Notes: a model not told the origin generated them from the sequence alone. Counted from the first letter of the stretch, positions 1 through 9,925 are shown. The stretch is DNA of 64,000 bases from Delphinus delphis (GCF_949987515.2 NC_082696.1:34328431-34392430), one strand, 5' to 3'. A program made the numbers and translations.

Positions 1-619
1 AGCATATCTGGTGATTTCTACTGTGTCTTAGACATTTTGGTTATTATGTTAGAAGATTCTAAGGCCTATATAAATCTTCCATTTTAGCAGGGAATAGCCC
101 TGTTTAGGTTAAGCATATGAATCTTGTCTACTCTTGTAGTCTTTAATCTTAATGACATTTTTCTCAGCTCTTACAATGATATTCTGGTCTGGTGGTTATT
201 CTGGTGCTGTTGGGCTCCCACTCAATCTCTGCTGGTGCTATCTGTAAGGTAGAGGTCACTTCCCTGAGGCACCTGTAGGTGACCATCTAGGTGGGGCCAG
301 AAACTGCAGGTGTGGAGGCCATAGAGACACAGGGCTTCATGCTACTGTCCTTTTGGAGGGGAGGACTGTACATTCATGCCTTGGCTGTGGAGCGGAAATT
401 GAAATGGAATGGAATTGCCTCCTGCCACTTTGGCCAAAAAAATCGAAATGACCACTCACAGGATATTGGTTGAAAAAATATTGAACATCTGCACAGAGCA
501 ATGCTAAGTAGTTAGCAAAAAAAATTAAATAAAAAAGATCTCTATGAGGACATATAGAGTAATTTCCCAGGGAAAAAAACTAAGTGAAAAAAATCAGGAA
601 ACCAAAGAATAAACATAAT
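1..619. other. Unassigned non-coding sequence
   Basis: I see no exon and no recognisable young repeat here. It is the part of the window that could lie before exon 1 of, or inside intron 1 of, the plus-strand LEG1 copy. It was read on both strands for the LEG1 exon 1 pattern (PLW-ESPGQ, DYRVEN, RMGMYK) and nothing matched. The stretch around 180-420 is richer in GC and could be an old L1 or ERV piece, but I cannot place it. Confidence 0.4.
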
Positions 620-691
620 ATTCTACATTGTGTAGAAGTATGGAATAAATATGGATAAATATTCTACATTGTGTAGAAGTACGGAATAAAT
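620..691. repeat. Tandem duplication, 31-bp unit at 41-bp spacing
   Basis: A segment beginning ATTCTACATTGTGTAGAAGT occurs at 620-650 and again at 661-691 with one substitution (TATGG versus TACGG). Each copy contains a short dyad (CTACA...TGTAG). This is a local duplication without coding content. Confidence 0.7.
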
Positions 692-701
692 AAGAGATAT
701 G

Positions 702-733
702 GACTCTCAACCACTGTGCCACCAGGGAAGCCC
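702..733 (-). repeat. Orphan 5' head of a CHR-type SINE
   Basis: Thirty-two bases, from GACTCTCAACCACTG to CAGGGAAGCCCC, match the reverse complement of the tRNA-derived start of the cetacean CHR SINEs seen elsewhere in this window. The rest of the element and its A-tail are absent. SINEs normally lose their 5' end on insertion, so a surviving 5' end alone implies a later deletion. Confidence 0.65.
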
Positions 734-964
734 CATCGTTATTTTTAATAGAAACAATTACGCCTTTGCAATATATAAGTGTTTCCCTTTTCATCAGCTA
801 TGGGCCAAAAGAAACAGGAATCAAGTGCGTTGGGTATCCCACGACTATCTCAAAAGTTGAGAGTTTGTGAGTTCCAAAAGGATCTCACAGCAATGCTTTT
901 GGCCAAGATATTTGGAGGGCATCTACAAATTTCGCCAATTGAATCTTAATAATGCATAAGTGGA

Positions 965-1537
965 GACTTCCCTGGTGGCGTAGTGGTTAAGAATCCACCT
1001 GCCAATGCAGGGGACATGGGTTCGAGCCCTGGTCTGCGAAGATCCCACATGCCTCAGAACAACTAAGCCCATACACCACAACTACTGAGCCTGCACTCTA
1101 GAGCCTGCGAGCCACAACTACTGAGCCCACGCACCACGACTACTGAAGCCTGCGTGCCTAGAGCCCGTGCTCCACAACAAGAGAAGCCACCGCAATGAGA
1201 AACCCACAGACCGCAATGAAGAGCCCCCAGCTCGCCACAACTAGAGAAAGCCCACACACAGCAACAAAGACCCAATGTGGCGAAAAATAAATAAATAAAT
1301 TTTAAAAATAATAATAATAATGCGGGCTTCCCTGGTGGCGCAGTGGTTGAGAGTTCGCCTGCCAATGCATGGGACACGGGTTCGTGCCCCGGTCCGGGAG
1401 AATCCCGCATGCCACGGAGCGGCTGGGCACGTGAGCCATGGCTACTGAGCCTGCGCGTCCAGAGCCTGTGCTCCGCAATGGGAGAGGCCACAACAGTGAG
1501 AGGCCCGCGTACCGCAAAAAAAAAAAAAGAAAGAAAA
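965..1537 (+). mobile_element. CHR-1-like SINE carrying a second, nested CHR-2 SINE
   Basis: The first element runs from about 965 to 1320. It has a tRNA-like head with a box B-like GGTTCGAGCCC, then alternating CACAACTACTGAGCC units, and ends in an AATAAATAAAT tail. The second starts at 1324 and has the shorter CHR-2 body ending GAGAGGCCCGCGTACCGC plus an A-tail to about 1537. A 15-bp target duplication (948-962 and 1538-1552, one mismatch) brackets both. This means the CHR-2 copy landed inside the downstream duplication of the older element. Confidence 0.85.
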
Positions 1538-1559
1538 AATAATGCATTAGTGCATTCAA

Positions 1560-1995
1560 CTAAACCAGAGGGTTAAAGATGATAAGTGCAGTGAAATAGT
1601 TATAAAACTGGCCAAACAGCACAAACTTAAAGTACTTGGCCAGTAAAATGAGTTCTTCAATCACTATGAAGTTTTAGAGGAGTTCCCCAGGTAGGGATAA
1701 TCTTTTCCAAAAGGACTTTTACCACGGAAGAGGCAGTAGGCTGTTTACAAGGGAGGGATTCAGTCTGATGTGAAAATATACAGATTGTAACTAAAACATT
1801 TTTACCCGTGAGACAAAGGAAGTTATATGAAATCCATTTTCTAGACTTTGGTCCGTTAGGCACTTTAAAATGTCTAGGAGCAGTACGAGCAGGCTTCTCT
1901 GTGTTGTACTTCAGATAAGTGGGACAAGTAAGACAGGCACTTTTTGTGGCCTTATTAATGTTTCTCCCCCAATATTGATTCATGAAGGCTATCAT
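1560..1995 (-). pseudogene. ERV pol relic: integrase core fragment
   Basis: Read on the minus strand from 1995 down, this gives 113 open codons and then an in-frame TGA. The fragment has a zinc-binding-type CLTCP motif and then the segment leading to the integrase catalytic core. The first catalytic aspartate position appears altered (WISYNF), while the second is kept in LHSD, immediately followed by the stop and then by RTHFTGQVL in the same frame. The pattern matches class I (gammaretrovirus-like) endogenous retroviruses. Protease, reverse transcriptase and RNase H are missing between this and the gag part upstream, so the provirus carries a large deletion and is dead. Confidence 0.75.
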
Positions 1996-2379
1996 TTTGA
2001 CAGTGGTGAAGGGTGGGAATTTTAGAGTCTCCAGTGGGACTGGGTTGTTGTTTGGTCAACCCAGAGCTTTCTTTTTTTTACCAAACCAACAACTGTTAAA
2101 TTTACAATCTTGTTTTTCCTTTCCTGAGGCCAACTGTTGGGCTTCTCTAGCCAGTTTTTCTAAGTTACCATTTGGGGGCCTTTGGAACATGACAGAGGTT
2201 TGGCTGCTAATGCTACCTTTAAGGGCAGCATTCCTTGTGGAAATATTGGCAGGGTGATTTTACTTAGCTAACAGAATCAAGTTTAGAATGCCCTGGAATC
2301 TTAATAATAGCTAAAGTTGCAGGTAAAAGTATTGCATTCAATAATTACTGAATATAGGGGCCATTTTAAATTTTCTTTC

Positions 2380-3237
2380 CACAGAATGTAATTCCTCAAA
2401 GCCCCATCACTGAGAATCAGAAGGACACTGGAAAGCATAATTAGAAGACTGAAGGCTCATAAAACACTTAAATTTATAATAATCTCTTTCCAATATCCTG
2501 GCTTATTGCAATAATAAATGAAACTGGGAGGATTTTGTTTCATTTAAGAGCCTTCATTTCCTGGAGTTGAAGATTAAGAATTTCGGCGGTCTTCCTTTGA
2601 GGTGATTCATCTAGAGTATGAGACAGCTGGTTTGCCAGATTAACTGACTCTAGAGTAGACCTAGTTTCCTATTCCATCCTGGTCCTTTTTACTATAAGGC
2701 AAAGGTCCCAGTTCAACTCATGAATAAACATAGAGTTAAAAACTACCTAGGTGGAATCAACATCTAAAGGAAGGCCAGAATTTTCTTTAAAATCAACCTG
2801 AAGTTGGTTGTAATTGTCATAAACATGTTCATCAGATTTTTGTGTGCAAGCCTGAATTTTGTTCCAATCAACAGGCTTTGGAAAAACCCTAGAAATCGCT
2901 TGATGAAGTCACCTAGAGATAGCTTGAGCCTGATCATATAGTAAGTTAGTGGGCTGATCTCCCAGATGTCATTCTAGAGCTCTTTCAGGATTTCCCTATT
3001 AGCAGGTTTTATGCAATGCTGAGCCTGGCCTTCACCAGCAAGCATATGAACTAGCTAATATAAGTCAGAGAAACTAGTTTGGTAAGTTTGAATGACAATA
3101 TTAAATTCCTTAGCAAATCTGTGAGGATCTTCAGTTATTTGGGGAAAATCTTTGACAATGACGTGCAGTTCAAATTTAGTGCAGGGAATATAAGAAATTA
3201 AGGGTTTGCTCTCTGGATCCTCCGAAGGCTTAATTTT
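2380..3237 (-). pseudogene. ERV gag relic, capsid part
   Basis: From 3220 downward on the minus strand a capsid-like frame is readable: KFELHVIVKDFPQITEDP, then FAKEFNIVIQTYQ, SFSDLY, a stop, and LVHMLAGEG. This resembles the capsid N-terminal domain of gammaretrovirus-like ERVs. Further down (about 2640-2560) another open stretch, LANQLSHTLDESPQRK, probably belongs to the end of gag. Several stop codons and frame changes are present. The element is interrupted at 3237/3249 by an L1 insertion, and gag resumes beyond 8368. Confidence 0.65.
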
Positions 3238-3248
3238 AAAGGGACAGA
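3238..3248. repeat. L1 target-site duplication, left copy
   Basis: AAAGGGACAGA occurs here and again, identical, at 8358-8368. The pair brackets the L1 and shows that one retrotransposition event split the ERV gag relic. Confidence 0.85.
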
Positions 3249-3258
3249 GGAGCTTCCG

Positions 3259-3275
3259 GGAAGATGGCGGAAGAG
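3259..3275 (+). promoter_or_regulatory. YY1-like motif at the L1 start
   Basis: AAGATGGCGG at 3261-3270 sits about a dozen bases inside the L1 5' end. YY1 sites of this form at the +10 region are known to set the transcription start of mammalian L1 promoters. The motif is seen; activity is inferred. Confidence 0.5.
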
Positions 3276-4973
3276 TAAGACGCGGAGATCACCTTCCTCC
3301 CCACAGATGCACCAGAAATACATCTACACGTGGAACAACTCCTACAGAACACCTACTGAACGCTGGCAGAAGACCTCAGACCTCCCAAAAGGCAAGAAAC
3401 TCCCCCACGTACCTGGGTAGGGCAAAAGAAAAAAATAAACAGAGACAAAAGGATAGGGACGGGTCCTGCACCAGCGGGAGGGAGCTGTGAAGGAGGAAAA
3501 GTATCCACACACTAGGAAGCCCCTTCGCGGGCGGAGACTGCGGGTGGCGGAGTGGGGGAGCTTCGGGGCCGCGGAGGAGAGCACAGCAACAGGGGTGCGG
3601 AGGGCAAAGCGGGGAGATTCCCGCACAGAGGATCAGGGCCGACCGGCACTCACCAGCCGAGAGGCTTGTCTGCTCACCCGCCGGGGTGGGCGGGGCTGGG
3701 AGCTGAGGCTCGGGCTTCGGTGGGAGCGCAGGGAGAGGACTGGGGTTGGCGGCGTGAACACAGCCTGCAGGGGGTTAGTGCGTCACGGCTGGCCGGGAGG
3801 GAGTCCGGGGAAAAGTCTAGACCTGCCGAAGAGGCAAGAGACTTTTTCTTTCTTCTTTGTTTCCTGGTGCGCGAGACGGGCACGAGCCTTGGCTAAAAGC
3901 GCGGACCCCAGAGACAGGCATGAGACACTAAGGCTGCTGCTGCTGCCACCAAGAAGCCTGTGTGCGAGCACAGGTCACTCTCCACACCCTCCTTCCGGGG
4001 AGCCTGTGCAGCCCGCCACTGCCAGGGTCCCGGGATCCAGGGACAACTTCCATGGGAGAACGCACGGCGCCCCTCAGGCTGTTGCAACGTCATGCCGGCC
4101 TCTGGCGCTGCAGGCCCGCCCCGCCCTCCGTGCCCCTCCCTCCCCCCCCCCACCCCCCACCCCCGGCCTGAGTGAGCCAGAGCCCCCGAATCAGCGGCTC
4201 CTTTAACCCCGTCCTGTCTGAGCGAAGAACAGACGCCCTCCGGCGACCTACACGCAGAGGCCGGGCCAAATCCAAAGCTGAGCCCCGGGAGCTGTGAGAA
4301 TAAAGAAGAGAAAGGGAAATCTCTCCCAGCAGCCTCAGAAGCCGCGGATTAAAGCTCCACAATCAACTTGATGTACCCTGCATCTGTGGAATACATGAAT
4401 AGACAACGAATCATCCCAAATTAAGGAGGTGGACTTTGACAGCAAGGTTTATGATTTTTTCCCTTTTCCTTTTTTTCCGTGTGGATGAAAGGCTCTTGGT
4501 ACTGCAGCCAGGAGTCAGTGCTGTGCCTCTAAGGTGGGAGAGCCAACTTCAGGACACTGGTCCACAAGAGACCTCCCAGCTCCACATAATATCAAACAGT
4601 GAAAATCTCCCAGAGATCTCCATCTCAACACCAGCACCCACCTTTACTCAACGACCAGCAAGCTACAGTGCTGCACATCCTATGCCAAACAACTAGCAAG
4701 ACAGGAACACAACCCCACCCAATAGCAGAGAGGCTGCCTAAAATCATAATAAGGCCACAGACACCCCAAAACACACCACCAGACGTGGACCTGCCCACCA
4801 GAAAGACAAGATCCAGCCTCATCCACCAGAACACAGGCACTAGTCCCCTCCACCAGGAAGCCTACACAACCCACTGAACCAACCTTAGCCACTGGGACAG
4901 ACACCGAAAACAACGGGAACTACGAACCTGCAGCCTGCAAAAAGGAGACCCCAAACACAGTAAGATAAACAAA
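3270..4973 (+). promoter_or_regulatory. L1 5' untranslated region and internal promoter, CpG-rich
   Basis: About 1.7 kb precedes ORF1. It is far richer in G+C and CpG than the rest of the window and includes a run of C-rich sequence at 4140-4166. The long open frames here on both strands (for example plus 3487-4206) reflect base composition and not protein coding. This region normally holds the internal RNA polymerase II promoter of an L1. Confidence 0.7.
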
Positions 4974-5864
4974 ATGAGAAGACAGAAAAACACACAGATG
5001 AAGGAGCAAGATAAAAACCCACCAGACCTAACAAATGAAGAGGAAATAGGCAGTCTGCCTGAAAAAGAATTCAGAATAATGATAGTAAAGATGATCCAAA
5101 ATCTTGGAAACAGAATAGACAAAATGCAAGAAACATTTAACAAGGACCTAGAAGAACTAAAGATGAAACAAACAATGATGAACAGCACAATAAATGAAAT
5201 TAGAAATACTCTAGATGGGATCAATAGCAGAATAACTGAGGCAGAAGAACAGATAAGTGACCTGGAAGATAAAATAGTGGAGATAACTACTGCAGAGCAG
5301 AATAAAGAAAAAAGAATGAAAAGAACTGAGGACAGTCTCAGAGACCTCTGGGAAAACATTAAATGCACCAACATTCGAATTATAGGGGTTCCAGAAGAAG
5401 AGGAGAAAAAGAAAGGGACTGAGAAAATATTTGAAGAGATTATAGTTGAAAACTTCCCTAATATGGGAACGGAAATAGTTAATCAAGTCCAGGAAGCACA
5501 GAGAGTCCCATACAGGATCAGTCCAAGGAGAAATACGCCAAGATACATATTAATCAAACTGTCAAAAATTAAATACAAAGAAAACATATTAAAAGCAGCA
5601 AGGGAAAAACAACAAATAACACACAAGGGAATCCCCATAAGGACAACAGCTGATCTTTCAGCAGAAACTCTGCAAGCCAGAAGGGAGTGGCAGGACATAT
5701 TTAAAGTGATGAAGGAGAAAAACCTGCAACAAAGATTACTCTACCCAGCAAGGATCTCATGCAGATTTGATGGAGAAATTAAAACCTTTACAGACAAGCA
5801 AAAGCTGAGAGAGTTCAGCACTACCAAACCAGCTCTACAACAACTGCTAAAGGAACTTCTCTAG
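4974..5864 (+). CDS. LINE-1 ORF1p, 296 residues, intact
   Basis: This is the nucleic-acid-binding chaperone of the L1 ribonucleoprotein. The frame is uninterrupted. Residues about 35-105 are a heptad-rich, charged coiled coil for trimerisation (NLGNRIDKMQETF to ISDLEDKIVEI). An RRM-like domain follows (NIRIIGVPEEEE near 130 and RYILIKLS near 187), and then a C-terminal domain with LSAETLQARREW and the conserved LYPARIS segment. The start is the first ATG of the frame, followed by MRRQKNTQMKEQ. ORF2 begins 58 bases after the stop, as in other L1s. Only the partner ORF2 is broken, so this element could supply ORF1p but not retrotranspose itself. Confidence 0.9.
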   Translation: MRRQKNTQMKEQDKNPPDLTNEEEIGSLPEKEFRIMIVKMIQNLGNRIDKMQETFNKDLEELKMKQTMMNSTINEIRNTLDGINSRITEAEEQISDLEDKIVEITTAEQNKEKRMKRTEDSLRDLWENIKCTNIRIIGVPEEEEKKKGTEKIFEEIIVENFPNMGTEIVNQVQEAQRVPYRISPRRNTPRYILIKLSKIKYKENILKAAREKQQITHKGIPIRTTADLSAETLQARREWQDIFKVMKEKNLQQRLLYPARISCRFDGEIKTFTDKQKLREFSTTKPALQQLLKELL

Positions 5865-5922
5865 GCAAGAAACACAAGAGAAGGAAAATACCTACAATAA
5901 CGAACCCAAAACAATTAAGAAA

Positions 5923-7971
5923 ATGGTAATAGGAACATACATATCGATAATTACCTTAAATGTAAATGGACTAAATGCTCCCACCAAAAGACACAGATTG
6001 GCTGAATGGATACAAAAACAAGACCCATATATTTGCTGTCTACAAGAGACCCACTTCAGACCTAGAGACACATACAGACTGAAAGTAGGGGATGGAAAAA
6101 GATATTTCAGGCAAATAGAAACCAAAAGAAAGCTGGAGTAGCAATTCTCATATCAGACAAAATAGACTTTAAAATAAAGACTATTAGAAGAGACAAATAA
6201 GGACACTACATAATGATCAAGGGATCGATCCAAGAAGATATAACAATCATAAATATTTATGCACCCAACATAGGAGCACCTCAATACATAAGGCAAATAC
6301 TAACAGGCATAAAAGGGGAAATCGACAGCAACACATTCATAGTAGGGGACTTTAACAGCCCACTTTCACCAATGGACAGATCATCCAAAATGAAAATAAA
6401 TAAGGAAACACAAGCTTTAAATGATACTTTAAACAAGATGGACTTCATCGATATTTATAGGACATTCCATCCAAAAACAACAGAATACACATTTTTCTCT
6501 AGTGCTCATGGAACACTCTCCAGGACAGATCATATCTTGGGTCACAAATCAAGCCTTGGTAAATTTAAGAAAATCGAAACTGTATCAAGTATCTTTTCCG
6601 ACCACAACAGTATGAGACTAGATATCAATTACAGGAAGAGATCTGTAAAAAATACAAACACATGGAGGCTAAACAATACACTACTTAATAACGAAGTATT
6701 TAATAATACTTTAATAACTGAAGAAATCAAAGAGGAAATTTAAAAATACCTAGAAACAAATGACAGTGGAGACACGATGACCCAAAATCTATGGGATGCA
6801 GCAAAAGCAATTCTGAGGGAAGTTTATATCAATACAATCCTACCTTAAGAAACAGGAAACATCTCGAATAAACAACCTAACCTTGCACCTAAAGCAATTA
6901 GAGAAAGAAGAACAAAAAAACCCCAAAGTTAGCAGAAGGAAAGAAATCATAAAAATCAGATCAGAAATAAATGAAAAAGAAATGAAGGAAATGATAGCAA
7001 AGATCAATAAAACTAAAAGCTGGTTCTTTGAGAAGATAAACAAAATTGATAAACCATTAGCCAGACTCATCAAGAAAAAAAGGGAGAAGACTCAAATCAA
7101 TAGAGTTAGAAATGAAAAAGAAGTAACAACTGACACTGCAGAGATGCAAAGGATCATGAGAGATTACCACAAGCAACTCTATGCGAATAAAATGGACAAC
7201 GTGGAAGAAATGGACAAATTCTTAGAAATGCACAACCTGCCAAGACTGAACCAGGAAGAAATAGAAAATATGAACAGACCAATCAGAAGCACTGAAATTG
7301 AAACTGTGATTAAAAATCTTCCAACAGGGCTTCCCTGGTGGCTCAGTGGTTGAGAGTCCGCCTGCCGATGCAGGGGACACTGGTTCGTGCCCCGGTCCGG
7401 GAGGATCCCACATGCCGCGGAGCGGCTGGGCCTGTGAGCCAAGGCCGCTGAGCCTGCGCGTCCGGAGCCTGTGCTCTGCAACGGGAGAGGCCACGACAGT
7501 GAGAGGCCTGCATACCACAAAAAAAAAAAAAAAAAAAAAAATCTTCCAACAAACAAAAGCCCAGGACCAGATGGCTTCACAGGCGAATTCTATCAAACAT
7601 TTAGAGAAGAGCTAACACCTATCCTTCTTACACTCTTCCAAAATATAGCAGAGGGAGGAACACTCCCAAACTCATTCTACGAGGCCACCATCACCCTGAT
7701 ACCAAAACCAGACAAAGATGTCACAAAGAAAGAAAACTACAGGCCAATATCCCTGATGAACATAGATGCAAAAACTAAGTGTCCATCATCGGATGAATGG
7801 ATAAAGAAGATGTGGCACATATATACAATGGAATATTGCTCAGCCATAAAAAGAAACGAAATTGAGCTATTTGTAATGAGGTGGATAGACCTAGAGTCTG
7901 TCATGCAGAGTGAAGTAAGTCAGAAAGAGAGAGACAAATACCGTATGCTAACACATATGTATGGAATTTAA
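5923..7971 (+). pseudogene. LINE-1 ORF2 relic: frameshifted, SINE-interrupted, RT deleted
   Basis: ORF2 of L1 encodes an endonuclease and a reverse transcriptase. The endonuclease starts at 5923 (TLNVNGLNAP with the active-site Asn, then QETH with the active-site Glu). A frameshift near 6110-6140 and a stop near 6199 interrupt it, and it resumes at 6213 with GDFNSPLSP and FSDHNSMRLDI, which carry the catalytic Asp and His positions. The linker (6883-7326) is cut by a SINE. The reverse transcriptase opens with [13 protein letters not shown] and [12 protein letters not shown] and then joins directly to the C-terminal end ([17 protein letters not shown]), so the catalytic palm and the Cys-rich domain are lost. 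The frame ends at 7971. Confidence 0.88.
7327..7536 (+). mobile_element. CHR-2 SINE inside L1 ORF2
   Basis: This is a tRNA-derived head plus CHR-2 body and an A-tail of more than 20 bases. It is flanked by the 15-bp duplication AAAAATCTTCCAACA (7312-7326 and about 7537-7551). It interrupts the ORF2 frame and is therefore younger than the L1. Confidence 0.9.
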
Positions 7972-8368
7972 GAAAAAAATGTCATGAAGAACCTAGGGGA
8001 AGACAGGAATAAAGACACAGACCTACTAGAGAATGGACTTGAGGATATGGGGAGGGGGAAGGGTAAGCTGTGACAAAGCGAGAGAGAGGCATGGACATAT
8101 ATACACTACCAAACGTAAGGTAGATAGCTAGTGGGAAGCAGCCGCATAGCACAGGGAGATCAGCTCGGTGCTTTGTGACCGCCTGGAGGGGTGGGATAGG
8201 GAGGGTGGGAGGGAGGGAGACGCAAGAGGGAAGAGATATTGGAACATATGTATATATATAACTGATTCATTTTGTTGTAAAGCAGAAACTAACACACCAT
8301 TGTAAAGCAATTATACTCCAATAAAGATGTTAAAAAAAATAAAATATATAAATAAATAAAGGGACAGA

Positions 8369-8600
8369 TTCTGACAAGTTCAGAGGAAAAGGGAATGGGG
8401 AGAATTTCAGAGAAAGGGGAAGTTGGGTGAGAGTGTTATCATGGGGGAATTGAGGGTATAGAGGAGGCGTGGGTGGTGTAGAAGGAAGGGGGATGATGGC
8501 TTCAGAGGTGGAGTCTGGACAGGGAGAGCTGGGGGAAGAGACAGGTGGTGCTGAAGGAGGAACCAAGGGAGAAGAGCATGAGGCTTTGGGAGACATTTTA
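8369..8600 (-). pseudogene. ERV gag relic, proline-rich region upstream of capsid
   Basis: This is the continuation of the ERV on the far side of the L1. On the minus strand it is open and highly proline/serine-rich (SSPLVPPSAPPVSS, PPTPPLYPQF). That is what is expected of the segment between matrix and capsid in gammaretrovirus-like gag. Its strand and order agree with the capsid relic at 2380-3237 once the L1 is subtracted. Confidence 0.55.
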
Positions 8601-9450
8601 TCTTTTTTTAATTGTTTGTCTCAGTTCATCTTCAAATCTTAATTTGCAGAGATACAATTTTAGACTCCCAATAATATTGGGAAGCCTCAAAATACCAATT
8701 GAAATAAGCATTTCACTCAGTTCTGGAAATTTTTAAGCTATTGTAGTCCAATTTGGTTTTAAGAAAATTGTTTGGAGATTTCAAAAATTCCCCATAATGG
8801 CCATTGATATTTTTTTTTCTTTTTTTTTTTTGTGGTACGCGGGCCTCTCACTGTTGTGGCCTCTCCCGTTGCGGAGCACAGGCTCCGGACGCGCAGGCTC
8901 AGCAGCCATGGCTCACGGGCCCAGCCGTTCCGCGGCATGTGGGATCTTCCTGGACCGGGGCACGAACCCGTGTCCCCTGCATTGGCAGGCGGACTCTCAA
9001 CCACTGCGCCACCAGGGAAGCCCCGGCCATTGATATTTTTAATTGTTGTTTGGCCAGATTGATCCATTTAGTTGCAAATGTGCACGAGGAAGGACCACTG
9101 TTTTTAAATATAAAATTGGCTGGAGTCCGGGGGGAGGGCGGAGGGCACTCTTAAAATTCTTAGGTAACTGGTATCCCATTTCTCAGATGTTTTTCTTTAG
9201 AGTGAAAGTGAGGTAGGAGGTAGATGGGCCCCAGGGCTGAGCAGCTGGGGTTTGTCAAGTGGAGTAAATCGGAGCTTTGTTTTCCCTGACACTCCAAGGA
9301 CAAAATTAGTGGCAGGAGCTGAGCCCTGCTGGAGTAAAGAGATAAGACAACCACATCTATCACTCCTGAGGTCAAGGAAACCTCCCCAACTGCACATGTA
9401 CAGGAAGGCTCCTTGGGGAGTCAGAAACGGAGGGAGCACCATTCCATAGT
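8601..9450 (-). pseudogene. Probable ERV gag matrix region, heavily decayed
   Basis: This lies between the proline-rich gag segment and the LTR side of the same minus-strand ERV. Broken open frames are visible (for example minus 9197-9442), but I cannot match a specific matrix motif. A CHR-2 SINE interrupts it. Position is the main argument. Confidence 0.35.
8815..9024 (-). mobile_element. CHR-2 SINE, antisense
   Basis: The poly-T run at 8815-8831 is the reversed A-tail, and the element ends with GGGAAGCCCC at about 9024. A 16-bp target duplication starting GGCCATTGATATTTTT lies at 8799-8814 and 9025-9040. Confidence 0.92.
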
Positions 9451-9451
9451 A

Positions 9452-9845
9452 GGTGTTTTAAAGCCTCCCATAAGCCTCCTCTGGAATCCATCTTGGCACA
9501 AAGATGTGTGCAAATATTGGATAGGGCCCTAAGATAGGTCAGATATGAGAAAAGAAATGAGATAATTGGCCAGAGGAGAACAAAGACTCAGAAGAACTGC
9601 CCCTATATAAATGATTTGACTTTCTCTTTACTGTACTTCTCATTAAGGAGGACACCCACACCATTCCTCTCCAGGTGTGTATTCCTGTTTTGTTTCTGTC
9701 TAAATAAACTCTTTCTCTGTGTGCTCTCCCACATGTTGTGCTGTGTCTCTATTAATAAACTTTGTACCTGTCTTTGCAGTTTTTGCCTCCTTGAAATATT
9801 CTTGCTTTTAAATGGGGCAAGAGCCAGGGCAACTTTGCTTCTAGC
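9452..9845 (+). repeat. LTR-like segment, plus orientation
   Basis: A TATATAA box at 9604 is followed about 95 bases later by AATAAACTC (9701) and again by AATAAAC (9752), with T- and CT-rich sequence between and after. This is the U3-R-U5 order of a retroviral LTR read on the plus strand, opposite to the ERV in which it lies. It may be a separate solo LTR inserted into the ERV leader. The ends were not fixed. Confidence 0.4.
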
Positions 9846-9847
9846 CT

Positions 9848-9925
9848 CTAGCCCCTGGTGGTCTAGCAGATAGGATTCCTGGTTTTCATCCAGGCTACTC
9901 AGGTTCAATTCCTGGGCAGGGAACT
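9848..9925 (+). repeat. tRNA-Glu(TTC)-like relic (SINE head or tRNA pseudogene)
   Basis: The segment begins CCCCTGGTGGTCTAG (acceptor and D-arm). It has an anticodon stem CCTGG/CCAGG around the loop TTTTCAT (anticodon TTC, glutamate), then GGTTCAATTCC as the T-arm/box B, and ends CAGGGAAC. Several D-arm changes and the absence of a following terminator or CCA argue against a working tRNA gene. A tRNA-Glu-derived SINE fragment is the likeliest reading. Confidence 0.55.

Larger units (their letters stand above)
3249..8357 (+). mobile_element. Full-length-start LINE-1, internally deleted in ORF2
   Basis: The element starts with the L1 5' untranslated region (GGAAGATGGCGG just inside the left edge) and has a CpG- and C-rich leader to about 4970. 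It has an intact ORF1, a broken ORF2, an L1 3' untranslated region with an AATAAAG-type signal near 8320, and an A-rich tail. It is about 5.1 kb instead of the usual 6-7 kb because ORF2 jumps from the start of the reverse transcriptase (near 7770) straight to the extreme C-terminal region. Perfect 11-bp flanking duplications and good sequence preservation mark it as one of the younger L1s here. Confidence 0.9.

Noticed and set aside
1063..1576. Several open frames of 60-140 codons rich in CG, GS and SCG words
   Set aside because: These recur wherever a CHR SINE sits (also 8759-9154, 10895-11267, 14765-15327, 53008-53368, 55743-56017, 58425-58726) and are translations of the repeat.
3487..4206. 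A 239-codon open frame on the plus strand, with smaller ones on both strands
   Set aside because: It lies in the GC-rich L1 5' untranslated region, is proline/arginine-rich and exists because stop codons are rare in such composition.
9848..9925. A functional tRNA-Glu gene
   Set aside because: D-arm changes, an imperfect acceptor pairing and no poly-T terminator right after; a tRNA-derived repeat fits better.
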